Assembly (NCBI GenBank): GCA_964530825.1
Contig: CAZHCA010000001.1
Span: forward strand, 248,001 to 312,000
Direction of reading: 5' to 3'
Source of the DNA: CAZHCA01 sp964530825
GTDB lineage: Bacteria; Bacteroidota; Bacteroidia; Chitinophagales; Saprospiraceae
DNA length: 64,000 nucleotides
Both the position numbers and the translations under genes were made by a program. Positions 33,267-41,704 of the stretch are shown piece by piece. Positions within the stretch are counted from its first letter, which is position 1, and each line of letters opens with the position of its first letter. The notes beneath the pieces are model-generated. The model saw only the letters and a list, made by a program, of their open reading frames with translations, ran no database searches and was not told where the DNA came from.

Positions 33267-33465
33267 ATTTTGGTGCCAGTTTAAATATTTTAAGGTTAAG
33301 TAAATTCCAATAGTTGTGTATGGAGATCACGGAAAATAATTGACGGGAAAAATACAAGAAGCGGACGTGATTCGGGCTGGCTGGATTTTTTTCCTTAGCT
33401 TACCCACCAAACATACCCTTTAGCACATCCTTTAGATAGTCAATAAGGAACACCCAACAGTATTT

Positions 33466-34251
33466 ATGAAGTTTGTAGACACGCATACGCACTTATACGC
33501 CGAGCAATTCGCCGGGGACCGACCCGAAATGATTGAGCGCGCCGTTGCGGCTGGTGTTGAAGAATTTTTTCTGCCCAATATTGATCGTCATTCCATAGAG
33601 GGGATGTTGCGCCTGGAGCAAGACTATCCCGGCCGCATGTATCCTATGATGGGGCTTCACCCTTGCTCTGTGGGGCCTGATTTTGAGCGCGAATTGGAGG
33701 TGGTACGGCAATGGCTAGAACGACGTCATTTCGCTGCCATAGGTGAAATTGGAATGGATTTGTACTGGGATACCACCTACCGCGCCCAGCAGGAGCAAGC
33801 CTTTCGGGTTCAAGTAGCCTGGGCTAAAACGTTTAATCTGCCTATCGTTATTCATTCGCGGGAAACGATCGATATCCTGATTGATCTGCTGCGGGAGTTA
33901 CAAGACGGCCACGTGCGCGGTATTTTCCACTGTTTTACCGGAACCAAGTACCAGGCAGAAGCGATTATCGATCTTGGGTTCGTGCTGGGAATCGGCGGAG
34001 TATTGACGTTTAAAAAAGCTGGCCTGGATAAGGTGGTAAGCGAGATTGATATGCAGCATTTGGTTTTAGAAACGGATGCGCCTTACTTGGCGCCCGTGCC
34101 GCACCGGGGCAAGCGCAACGAGAGCGCCTATGTAGTAAAAGTGGCGGAGCGTTTAGCGGAGGTGAAAGGCATTTCCCTGGAGAAAGTAGCGCAAGTTACT
34201 ACAGCCAATGCGGAGCGGGTTTTTGAATATAACCCGGTGTTGCGTACGTAA
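33466..34251 (+). CDS. TatD family metal-dependent hydrolase (DNase)
   Basis: A 261-residue TIM-barrel hydrolase of the TatD/YcfH group, metal-dependent 3'-5' exonucleases. Metal ligands are visible: H7 and H9 in FVDTHTHLY, E in AIGEIGMDLYWD, H in IVIHSRET, H in GIFHCFTG and D in LETDAPYLAP. The length is standard and the ATG at 33466 starts right at the first strand. The next feature is tRNA-Ser on the same strand. TatD versus YcfH paralogue cannot be decided here. Confidence 0.95.
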   Translation: MKFVDTHTHLYAEQFAGDRPEMIERAVAAGVEEFFLPNIDRHSIEGMLRLEQDYPGRMYPMMGLHPCSVGPDFERELEVVRQWLERRHFAAIGEIGMDLYWDTTYRAQQEQAFRVQVAWAKTFNLPIVIHSRETIDILIDLLRELQDGHVRGIFHCFTGTKYQAEAIIDLGFVLGIGGVLTFKKAGLDKVVSEIDMQHLVLETDAPYLAPVPHRGKRNESAYVVKVAERLAEVKGISLEKVAQVTTANAERVFEYNPVLRT

Positions 34252-34392
34252 ATAAGAAAGAGAAGAACGCCCCAATGGGAACAAGGTTTGGTTAAGTTCG
34301 ATCTTTTTACAAATTTTGTAAGGTCAAAGGTTGTTAAAAATATCCTAATATTTAAATTTGCCTGTGGCCTGTGCGGCAGGCAGAAAAAGGAT

Positions 34393-34479
34393 GGAGAGGT
34401 GCTCGAGCGGTCGAAGAGGCACGCCTGGAAAGCGTGTATACCCGGAAGGGTATCGGGGGTTCGAATCCCTTCCTCTCCG
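34393..34479 (+). tRNA. tRNA-Ser (anticodon GGA)
   Basis: An 87-nt cloverleaf. Acceptor GGAGAGG (34393-34399) pairs with CCTCTCC (34472-34478), discriminator G at 34479. Anticodon stem ACGC/GCGT with loop CTGGAAA, giving anticodon GGA. A long variable arm (ATACCCGGAAGGGTAT) is typical of class II tRNA-Ser. The T-loop region reads GGGGGTTCGAATCCC. CCA is not encoded. Confidence 0.95.
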
Positions 34480-34551
34480 CATAACAACCAATGGAATTGT
34501 ATTAGAAACAAAATTTGATCTTTCAAAACAATCGTAAAAACCTTATTGACT

Positions 34552-35409
34552 ATGCGAAAGTTATTAGCACTACTGCTTATCTCGGGTTTGGCGTTGTTCG
34601 CCACCAACGTTCACGCTCAGGACGCAGCCGAAGAAGCTGCGCAAGACGCTGCTGAGCAGGTTGAAGAAGCAGTTGATACTGCGGCAGCAGCTGCAGAAGA
34701 AGTTGCTACCGATGCGGAGGAAGCAGTTGAGTCTGTCACGACTCCTGACCAAAGCGGCAGTAGTGAAGATCTCAGCGGCTACCAAATCCTCAAAAAATAC
34801 TTCATTGACGGAAGTTGGCAGTTCATGAGCTTGGTACTAATCTGTCTGATCCTAGGCCTGGCTTTTTGCATTGAGCGTATCATCACGCTGAACGTAGCTA
34901 CGACCAACACCGACAAGTTGCTGACCCGCATCGATGAGCGTCTGAAAGCCGGTGATGTGCAAGGCGCTATGGAGGTTTGTAAGTCTACCCCCGGTCCTAC
35001 GGCTAGCATCATGTACGAAGGATTGAAAAACGCTGAGAATGGCCCCGAAGCCGTCGAAAAGGCGATCGTTTCTTACGGTGGCGTACAAATGGGCTTGCTG
35101 GAGCGCGGCCTGGTATGGATTTCCCTGTTCATCGCGATTGCACCTATGCTTGGTTTCATGGGGACAGTAATCGGTATGATTCAGGCCTTCGACCGTATCG
35201 AGGCGGTGGGTGACCTTTCTCCTTCTGTTGTAGCCGGTGGTATTAAGGTGGCCCTGCTAACTACGGTTTTCGGTCTGATTACGGCTATTATCCTGCAGAT
35301 TTTCTACAACTACATCGTCAACAAGATTGATGGTATCGTGAACAACATGGAAGATGCTTCCATCGCACTCGTAGAAATCATGGCGAATAATAACGTATTC
35401 AAAAACTAA
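34552..35409 (+). CDS. MotA/TolQ/ExbB proton-channel protein with acidic N-terminal tail
   Basis: A 285-residue inner-membrane protein of the ExbB/TolQ family, coupling proton flow to energy transfer across the envelope with ExbD partners. It begins with a signal-like helix (1-22), then an unusual Ala/Glu-rich low-complexity stretch (about 24-65) expected in the periplasm. TM helices follow at about 91-108, 183-205 and 227-250, with the cytoplasmic domain between. Family sequences are present: ISLFIAIAPMLGFMGTVIGMIQAFD and VAGGIKVALLTTVFGLITAI. ATG 34552 is preferred over TTG 34546. It heads a four-gene operon with a 4-TM protein and two ExbD genes. Confidence 0.9.
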   Translation: MRKLLALLLISGLALFATNVHAQDAAEEAAQDAAEQVEEAVDTAAAAAEEVATDAEEAVESVTTPDQSGSSEDLSGYQILKKYFIDGSWQFMSLVLICLILGLAFCIERIITLNVATTNTDKLLTRIDERLKAGDVQGAMEVCKSTPGPTASIMYEGLKNAENGPEAVEKAIVSYGGVQMGLLERGLVWISLFIAIAPMLGFMGTVIGMIQAFDRIEAVGDLSPSVVAGGIKVALLTTVFGLITAIILQIFYNYIVNKIDGIVNNMEDASIALVEIMANNNVFKN

Positions 35410-35437
35410 CTGAGCACACCTTAACTTGATTTGAATT

Positions 35438-35926
35438 ATGGGTTTATATAACTTTTTAGTCAATAATGGGCAACGCATCGCCTTCGGATTGGGAGTGTTG
35501 GTAGTAGCCGTCTTCCTGATCAGCGTTCTGAACGGTCAGTCGGCCTTCAACGCGCTTTCAGAAGAGGAACAATCTACGACAACAATCTTCAATCCTGGTA
35601 TTTCCGGTGCGCTTGTGTTGACCGTCATCTGTGCGGTGGCTATCATTCTGTTCGGATTGATCCAAACCGTGCTGAACATCAAAACCTCTTGGAAAAGCCT
35701 GGTAGGCCTTGGCCTGGTAGCACTGGTATTCATCATTGCATACACCAGTGCCAATGGGGATCCGGCGGCTGAAATACAACCGATTGCCGACAGTATCGAA
35801 CGCACCGGCGGTATTTCTACTAACGGTCTGAAAATCATCGGGGGGGGTATTACCACTGCATTGGTGCTCTTGGGTGGTGCCGCTGCGGCCTTTGCGATCT
35901 CTGAAATTATCAACTTCTTCAAATAA
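35438..35926 (+). CDS. Conserved four-TM protein in the ExbB/ExbD operon
   Basis: A 162-residue membrane protein with four predicted TM helices (about 11-32, 55-78, 85-104 and 135-158) separated by short polar loops, one acidic (SEEEQSTTT) and one containing the PAAEIQPIADSIERTGG segment. I do not recognise a named family. It lies 28 nt after the ExbB-like gene and 7 nt before the first ExbD gene, so it is almost certainly co-expressed with the proton channel. It may be an accessory subunit; no catalytic residues are evident. Confidence 0.75.
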   Translation: MGLYNFLVNNGQRIAFGLGVLVVAVFLISVLNGQSAFNALSEEEQSTTTIFNPGISGALVLTVICAVAIILFGLIQTVLNIKTSWKSLVGLGLVALVFIIAYTSANGDPAAEIQPIADSIERTGGISTNGLKIIGGGITTALVLLGGAAAAFAISEIINFFK

Positions 35927-35933
35927 TTTAATC

Positions 35934-36488
35934 ATGGCTAGGACCAGAACGAGAGACCGGATGAATAATGAAATCAATGCCGGTTCGATGGCCGACATTG
36001 CTTTCCTCCTGCTTATCTTCTTCCTCGTGACCACCACGATCGTCGAAGACAAAGGGATTACGGTGAAGTTGCCGCCTTGGTCCGAAGAAGAACCGGATAT
36101 TCAGAAGTTGAAAACGCGCAATGTGTTTTCGGTATTGGTTAACGCCCAAGACCAGTTGCTGGTACGGGGCGAACCGGCAGAAATCGGTCAGCTGAAAGAC
36201 CGTGCCAAAGAGTTTATCGCCAATCCGCAACGGCGCGAAGACCTTGCTGAAAAACCCACCAAGGCCATTATTTCACTGAAAAATGACCGGGGTACCAGCT
36301 ACGACGCCTACCTCGAAGTTTACAATGAACTGAAAGCTGCCTACAACGAGTTGTGGGACGAATCGGCGCGGCGCAAATATGGTATTCCTTACAGCGATGA
36401 TATGCCTTTCGCCTACAAGAAAGCGATTCGGGATGAGATCCCCTTCGTACTTTCTGAAGCGGAACCCACCAGCTTCGGAGAAGAGTGA
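35934..36488 (+). CDS. ExbD/TolR family protein (first copy)
   Basis: A 184-residue ExbD-type subunit with a short cytoplasmic N-terminus, one TM helix (about 20-38, MADIAFLLLIFFLVTTTI) with the conserved pore aspartate D21, and a periplasmic domain. The middle part (KLKTRNVFSVLVNAQDQLLVRGEP) matches the ExbD fold. A C-terminal extension (about 120-184) is longer than in E. coli ExbD (141 residues). The ATG at 35934 is chosen because longer in-frame starts lie inside the preceding gene. It partners with the ExbB-like protein and the second ExbD. Confidence 0.92.
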   Translation: MARTRTRDRMNNEINAGSMADIAFLLLIFFLVTTTIVEDKGITVKLPPWSEEEPDIQKLKTRNVFSVLVNAQDQLLVRGEPAEIGQLKDRAKEFIANPQRREDLAEKPTKAIISLKNDRGTSYDAYLEVYNELKAAYNELWDESARRKYGIPYSDDMPFAYKKAIRDEIPFVLSEAEPTSFGEE

Positions 36489-36557
36489 CGCATAGGAGAT
36501 TCCTTTGTAAATGAACAATCTGCGCCCGGATAAGCGCGCAGGACAAAAAAGCGAACT

Positions 36558-37037
36558 ATGTCAAAATTCACGAAAAAAAGGGGAAAGGCTTCGCCTGCGA
36601 TTTCGACGGCCTCCCTTCCGGATATCATCTTCATGCTGCTGTTCTTCTTCATGGTGGTGACCGTACTGCGTGATGCAGAGTTGAAAGTGAAGGTATCCAC
36701 ACCCTACGCTACGGAGTTGACCAAACTGGAGGAAAAATCATTGGTCAACTATCTCTATGTGGGTAGGCCCCTGCCGAAGTTCCAAAGTCTGTACGGTACA
36801 AAGCCTCGTCTACAACTGGGCGATAAGTTTGCTACCGTAAAAGATATTCCGCTGTTCTTGGAGCAGCATAAAGTAAAAGTACCGGAAGTCCAACGCCCAA
36901 AAATTACTTCTTCCCTGCGGGTAGACGGAGATGTTACCATGGGTATTGTACAGGACATCAAGACCGAACTGCGTAAATCCGGTCAGCTCAAGGTAAATTA
37001 CTCGGCTAAAAAAGATCCGAAACTCGATAGGCGGTAA
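36558..37037 (+). CDS. ExbD/TolR family protein (second copy)
   Basis: A 159-residue ExbD-type protein: basic N-terminus, TM helix about 22-38 (LPDIIFMLLFFFMVVTVL) with pore aspartate D22, then a periplasmic domain ending VQDIKTELRKSGQLKVNYSAKK, similar to the TolR/ExbD C-terminal strand-helix. It differs clearly from the first ExbD, so the two may form a mixed channel core. Paired ExbD genes after one ExbB are common in Bacteroidota. A terminator follows 22 nt after the stop. Confidence 0.92.
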   Translation: MSKFTKKRGKASPAISTASLPDIIFMLLFFFMVVTVLRDAELKVKVSTPYATELTKLEEKSLVNYLYVGRPLPKFQSLYGTKPRLQLGDKFATVKDIPLFLEQHKVKVPEVQRPKITSSLRVDGDVTMGIVQDIKTELRKSGQLKVNYSAKKDPKLDRR

Positions 37038-37059
37038 TTGGATATGTCTGTCAAAGAGA

Positions 37060-37097
37060 AAAGGCTACTGGATGGTTTTCGGTAGCCTTTCGTTTTT
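37060..37097 (+). terminator. Intrinsic terminator of the ExbB/ExbD operon
   Basis: Stem AAAGGCTAC / GTAGCCTTT (37060-37068 and 37082-37090) followed by CGTTTTTTAA. The T-run abuts the stop of the convergent DUF4293 gene. Confidence 0.8.
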
Positions 37098-37537
37098 TAA
37101 CGAAGTCGATCCATACTACGTACCAGTTGCTGATCTTTCCGGATGTAGCGGTGAGCCAGATAAAAAAGCAACAGAATGGGGAGGATCAAATAGATGGCCG
37201 GCCCATCCTCTACCGATACCAACATGACCGGATTGCGTCGCCGGTAAAAGTGCACTAATGCAAAAATCCCGCCGGACAGCACGAGTAGAAGGGCCAGTAC
37301 GGTCAGGCGCATCTGCAGGGGTCGATTCTTGTAAAGGAAGATGCTTGCCAGACTCGTTAAACCGCCCAGCCCGAATAGAGCGAGCAGGGCTGGATGGTCC
37401 GCGAGTTCATATAGGGCATCGTCGAATAGATCGGAGGCGACTACCGCGCGTTCGCTGGTAGCTAATGGTAGAACAAAAAGACTGCCGACCCCGCCGGTGG
37501 CCAGTAAAAGAAAAACGGTTTGTATCCGTTGAATCAT
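37097..37537 (-). CDS. DUF4293 family membrane protein
   Basis: A 146-residue protein with four hydrophobic helices (about 7-27, 48-67, 77-97, 110-130). The N-terminus MIQRIQTVFLLLATG is the hallmark of the Bacteroidota family DUF4293, whose function is unknown. It ends against the terminator of the convergent ExbD operon and diverges from the FAD oxidoreductase gene. Confidence 0.85.
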   Translation of the reverse strand: MIQRIQTVFLLLATGGVGSLFVLPLATSERAVVASDLFDDALYELADHPALLALFGLGGLTSLASIFLYKNRPLQMRLTVLALLLVLSGGIFALVHFYRRRNPVMLVSVEDGPAIYLILPILLLFYLAHRYIRKDQQLVRSMDRLR

Positions 37538-37655
37538 GTTGCCGTTCAGTTTGGTTGGAAGGCACTACTTTCGAATGCCGCAGTAAATATATAAATTCGA
37601 ACTCATTCTGGTGGCCAATGAAATGCGTCTTCAATGCCCGTCTTTTTCCAAAGCC

Positions 37656-38810
37656 ATGCCTATGCCCATAGCATTTAGTTTTTGGGAACTGGAGGCGTTA
37701 CTCCCCAAAGCCGAGATCGCAATTGTAGGTGCCGGTTTGGTAGGCATCAGTGCCGCCCTAGCCTTAAAGCAAATGGCGCCCAAGCGGCGCATTGTCGTCC
37801 TGGAGCGCGGCCCTTGGTCGATGGGCGCCAGTACGCGTAATGCTGGGTTTGCCTGTTTTGGCAGCCCTTCCGAATTATTGCACGATCAAGCAGTCATGGG
37901 CGAAGAAGCGCTCTGGGAGTTAGTCGCCATGCGGTGGAACGGTCTTCAACAATTGCGCCGCCAACTCGGTGACAAAGCCATCGATTACCAGCCGACGGGC
38001 GGAACAGAAATTTTCCGGGTGACCGATGAGGATAGCTTTCACCAGTGTATGGCTGCTCTTCCGGAATTAAACCGCAGGGTAGCAGCGGTTACTGGAGATC
38101 AGGAAGCTTTTCGCATTCTGTCCGGTGCCCATTCGTTTTCTGGGGTTGCTCACCGTATTGAAAACCAGTTAGAAGGTCAATTGCATCCCGGAAAAATGAT
38201 GCGGGCGCTTTACCAGCAAGCGCACGACTTGTGCATTCCTATCCTATTCGGCATTGCTGTTGCGCATATCCAGGAAACGGCAGGCGGCGTTAGCTTGCAT
38301 CTCGAGCAGGGTGGCTATTACGAGGTTGATCAGCTTATCCTGGCAAATAACGGGCTTGCCCGCCAGCTTTTACCTGCGCTAGACGTGGCCAGCGTGCGTA
38401 ATCAGGTGTTGGTAACCGCACCGCTGGAGCGGCTACCCTTCCGGGGCTGCTTCCACTGCGATCAGGGTTACCTGTATTTTCGCAACATTGGCCCGGATCG
38501 TATACTGTTGGGCGGCGCACGCAATTGGGACCCGCAAGGAGAAACTACGGCGTTTTTTGGTCCCAACCCGACCGTTCGTGCCTACCTTAAGCAATTTTTA
38601 CATGAGGTCATTATGCCTGACCAGCCAGTCGAAATTGAGCATTGGTGGAGTGGTTTGCTAGGCATTGGGGGTAAAAAATCGCCGGTTCTGGAGCAGTACA
38701 GCGACCGGATTACGGTGGCTGTTCGCCTGGGCGGAATGGGGGTTGCTATCGGTACGGAATTAGGGCGTCGGGCTGCAGAACTGTGCCAGGCTAATGAAGC
38801 CTTAAAATAA
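37656..38810 (+). CDS. FAD-dependent oxidoreductase (DAO/glycine-oxidase-like)
   Basis: About 384 residues. After a short lead-in comes the dinucleotide-binding motif AIVGAGLVGISAALALKQM (G-x-G-x-x-G about 25-30) with the acidic residue ending strand 2 in VVLERGPWSMGASTRNAGFACFG, characteristic of the D-amino-acid/sarcosine oxidase family. Near the C-terminus, HWWSGLLGIGGKKSPVLEQ and VAVRLGGMGVAIG form the second part of the FAD site. The substrate is unknown. The start is uncertain: ATGs at 37623, 37656 and 37662 are in frame; I use 37656. Confidence 0.85.
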   Translation: MPMPIAFSFWELEALLPKAEIAIVGAGLVGISAALALKQMAPKRRIVVLERGPWSMGASTRNAGFACFGSPSELLHDQAVMGEEALWELVAMRWNGLQQLRRQLGDKAIDYQPTGGTEIFRVTDEDSFHQCMAALPELNRRVAAVTGDQEAFRILSGAHSFSGVAHRIENQLEGQLHPGKMMRALYQQAHDLCIPILFGIAVAHIQETAGGVSLHLEQGGYYEVDQLILANNGLARQLLPALDVASVRNQVLVTAPLERLPFRGCFHCDQGYLYFRNIGPDRILLGGARNWDPQGETTAFFGPNPTVRAYLKQFLHEVIMPDQPVEIEHWWSGLLGIGGKKSPVLEQYSDRITVAVRLGGMGVAIGTELGRRAAELCQANEALK

Positions 38811-38872
38811 GGTTAAAGTGAGCGGGTTTTGTCGAGAGGTACAATGAAAAACGTTTTGGCAAAAAGTAAAGC

Positions 38873-40810
38873 ATGAGTTGGAAGCGTTTCTTGCTTTTGG
38901 TACTGAGCCTTTGGGGCGGTGCGCGTGCTCTTTACGCTCAGTCGCCGGTTGATACCAGCAAGCAAAAAGTCGATGTGCTGTATTCCGACGTATTTGAATA
39001 CCTTCAGGCCGGTGGCGATACGGTATTGCAAAAGCTCATCGGATCGGTGCTCCTCCAGCAGGATAGTATTTTTCTATCATGTGATTCGGCTATTATTGAG
39101 AATGAGGTAAAGGTTTTTGCCCTGGGCAATGTGCTTATCCAGCAGGGGGATTCGCTGAATACCTATGCCGATACCCTGTTCTACAACGCCAATATCCGCA
39201 CGGCCGACTTGCGTGGTAACGTAGTGCTGATCAACCGACGGCAGCAACTTTTCACCGATTCGCTGAAGTACAATCTTCAGACCAGGCTGGCTACATACGA
39301 AGGAGGAGCCTTGATCACCGATGGGGCAACCCAACTCAGCAGTCACAAAGGATATTACTTCCTGCGCGAGAAAGAGGTGTTTTTCCGCGACAGTGTGGTC
39401 GTTGTCGATACGGCCTTCCGGCTGCGGGCCGATACCCTGCGCTATAATACTCAACAAAAGACGGTTTTCTTTCTGGGCCCCACCCTTATTACGACCGATA
39501 GCAGTCAAATCTATTGTGAAGACGGCTACTATGATACCGATAATGGCGAAGCCCTTTTTGCTCAACGCGCTCAATACCGCAAAGGAGAACAGACAGCCCT
39601 CGCCGATTCTATTTTTTTTGAAGGGGCCACCGAAACGTATCTACTGTCCGGTAACGCCCGAGTTGCTGAAGGTGCCCGCATAACTACCGGCGATCGAATA
39701 CGCTATCGCGAGAAAGACGACGCGTACGAAGTGGAGGGGCGATCCTACATCAGTGATCCGCCACAAGTGCTACAGGCCGATAAGGTTAACTTTGACAATC
39801 AACAAGGTCGTGGTATTGCAGCCGGCAACGTAGTCTGGCAAGATACGTCAGCTGACGTTACCGTAAATGCTGGAATAGCCAACTACGATAACGTCAGCGA
39901 TTATCTCAAAGCCTACAACGGCCCGCGGGGTCGCCCCCTCCTGATTACTGAACTGGAGGGCGATTCCTTCTTTCTGGCATCTGATACCTTAGTCGCATAT
40001 CAAGAGGTGGTCTCTCCCCAAGCCGTAGTCGATTCGGTGATGAGCTCCGATAGCCTCAAAACGCTGGTTGACACCCTGGTCGGGCATCCGCTGGATTCCC
40101 TTCCCGGATCGGTAGCGGCAGACACGCTGGGGCCACTGCCCGATGATACCCTAACAACAACCGCCCCGACCGACCGTTTAGCTGCGCCAGCCGATACAGC
40201 CCGCCTTCTACTGGCCCATAGTGACGTGCGTATTTTCAAGTCTGACTTGCAGGCCATCTGCGACTCTTTGGCGTATCATTCCGTCGATTCGGTATTCAGG
40301 CTGTACTACGATCCGGTGATGTGGTCAGACACTTCCCAGTTTTCGGCCGATACCATTTACATTTTTCTGAAAGAGGAAAAAATTGATCGGATTGAGTTGC
40401 TCGGCAACGCCTTTATTTTAAATTCTCCTGATTTCGTGTATTTTAATCAGATAAAAGGGCGAACCATCACGGCCTTTTTTAAGAACGAAGAGCTTGATCA
40501 CATGTACGTGAACGGTAATGCCGAAGTTGTTTACTATGCTTTAGACGAAGAGGATGCCTACGTTGGCGTCAACAAATCCGTCTGTAGTGAAATGATGGTT
40601 TATTTTCAGGAGCAAGAGGTGGCGCGTATTCGATGTTTGGTACAGCCCACCTCCGTATTAAACCCCATGCGGGGTACCGATCATGAGGCCCTAAAATTAA
40701 AGGGGTACTGCTGGCGAAATGCCAACCGGCCGCAGCGGCTGGAAGCGCTCTTTTTACCCCGCGAGACATTTTTTGAAGTGATACCTGCTGAAGATTGCCT
40801 TGAAAATTGA
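38873..40810 (+). CDS. OstA-like envelope protein (LptA-type repeats)
   Basis: A 645-residue exported protein. Signal peptide about 1-22 (ending LYAQ), then repeated beta-strand units typical of OstA/LptA/LptD-N folds (NVLIQQGDSLNTYADTLFYN, TADLRGNVVLINRRQQLFTDSLKYN, ERGNVVLI-like turns) through about residue 370. An Asp/Ser/Thr-Leu-rich linker follows (about 380-445), then more OstA-like strands. These folds bind lipid A moieties during lipopolysaccharide transport in the periplasm, so a role in LPS export is plausible but not shown. It is followed 6 nt later by the BatE-like gene. Confidence 0.83.
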   Translation: MSWKRFLLLVLSLWGGARALYAQSPVDTSKQKVDVLYSDVFEYLQAGGDTVLQKLIGSVLLQQDSIFLSCDSAIIENEVKVFALGNVLIQQGDSLNTYADTLFYNANIRTADLRGNVVLINRRQQLFTDSLKYNLQTRLATYEGGALITDGATQLSSHKGYYFLREKEVFFRDSVVVVDTAFRLRADTLRYNTQQKTVFFLGPTLITTDSSQIYCEDGYYDTDNGEALFAQRAQYRKGEQTALADSIFFEGATETYLLSGNARVAEGARITTGDRIRYREKDDAYEVEGRSYISDPPQVLQADKVNFDNQQGRGIAAGNVVWQDTSADVTVNAGIANYDNVSDYLKAYNGPRGRPLLITELEGDSFFLASDTLVAYQEVVSPQAVVDSVMSSDSLKTLVDTLVGHPLDSLPGSVAADTLGPLPDDTLTTTAPTDRLAAPADTARLLLAHSDVRIFKSDLQAICDSLAYHSVDSVFRLYYDPVMWSDTSQFSADTIYIFLKEEKIDRIELLGNAFILNSPDFVYFNQIKGRTITAFFKNEELDHMYVNGNAEVVYYALDEEDAYVGVNKSVCSEMMVYFQEQEVARIRCLVQPTSVLNPMRGTDHEALKLKGYCWRNANRPQRLEALFLPRETFFEVIPAEDCLEN

Positions 40811-40816
40811 TTGCCT

Positions 40817-41587
40817 ATGCGTAGGTTATGGATTGTCGGTTGGTTGTATATGACTTTGGCCTGTACCCTCGCCGCCCAAACTTCCCGGGCAGAGGTGGAT
40901 ACCTGGCTGGAATCCGCTGAATCCGCTTATGCCGCTAAACAATTCGATGAGGCGCGGCAAATATACGAGCGCGTACTTGCGGAGGGGTACTATTCTGCCG
41001 CCCTCTATTACAATATTGGGAATTGCTATTTCCGGCTCAACGATCTGGGGCCCGCTATTCTTTTTTACGAGCGGGCGGCGCTATTGCAGCCCGCAGACGG
41101 AGCGATCCGCCATAATTTACGGATAGCTACCCAGGCGCAAATCAATCAAATGCAGTCCACTAGCGGTTTTTTCCTCCGGCGTTGGTGGCGAACGGTAACG
41201 AATTTACTGACTACCAACGGGTGGGCAATCTTGGGCGCCACCTTAATTTGGCTGGGTATAGCCGGACTTAGCTTTTGGAAGCTTGGAGGAAGTAGAAAGA
41301 TTAGAAAATGGGGCTTTTGGTCGGGTTGGTCTCTACTGTTGGTGAGTTTTCTGGCAATAAGTATCGCATGGGGGCAGAATTATTTCGACCGGCAGAACCC
41401 ATACGCCATCCTGATGGCCGACGAGCAGACTATTCACATTGCGCCCGATGGGCGGAGCGAGACGCTGCTGACTGGCTACGAAGGATTGAAAGTTCGCCTG
41501 CTCGACCAAATTGGTGACTGGAAAAAAATTCGATTGCCAAACGGTGATGAAGGCTGGTTGCCTGCCCGCACGGTAGAGCAAATATGA
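40817..41587 (+). CDS. BatE-like TPR/SH3 membrane protein
   Basis: A 256-residue protein: signal peptide (about 1-20), TPR repeats (about 27-105, AESAYAAKQFDEARQIYERVL and ALYYNIGNCYFRLND), two TM helices (about 137-155 and 167-185) and a C-terminal bacterial SH3 domain (about 205-256, LTGYEGLKVRLLDQIGDWKKIRLPNGDEGWLPA). This is the layout of BatE from Bacteroidota aerotolerance (bat) operons. BatA-D are not in this window; instead it follows the OstA-like gene closely. ATG 40817 is preferred over TTG 40811. Confidence 0.8.
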   Translation: MRRLWIVGWLYMTLACTLAAQTSRAEVDTWLESAESAYAAKQFDEARQIYERVLAEGYYSAALYYNIGNCYFRLNDLGPAILFYERAALLQPADGAIRHNLRIATQAQINQMQSTSGFFLRRWWRTVTNLLTTNGWAILGATLIWLGIAGLSFWKLGGSRKIRKWGFWSGWSLLLVSFLAISIAWGQNYFDRQNPYAILMADEQTIHIAPDGRSETLLTGYEGLKVRLLDQIGDWKKIRLPNGDEGWLPARTVEQI

Positions 41588-41592
41588 ATTAT

Positions 41593-41631
41593 AAAAATAC
41601 CCCCGCAATACACGGAAATGGATTGCGGGGG
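41593..41631 (-). terminator. Intrinsic terminator of rplU-rpmA
   Basis: Stem CCCCCGCAAT / ATTGCGGGGG (41600-41609 and 41622-41631). On the minus strand it is followed by TATTTTTAT. On the plus strand no T-run follows, so it mainly serves the ribosomal-protein operon. Confidence 0.7.
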
Positions 41632-41704
41632 CTAGAAGCTCCTTGCATGTAACCGGATGTTACCTGCTTACAATTTGGCAGCGCGGGATACCGCTTACTG
41701 CTGC

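Noticed and set aside
34288..34518. A 76-codon frame running over tRNA-Ser
   Set aside because: The region is explained by a complete tRNA cloverleaf, so the frame is incidental.
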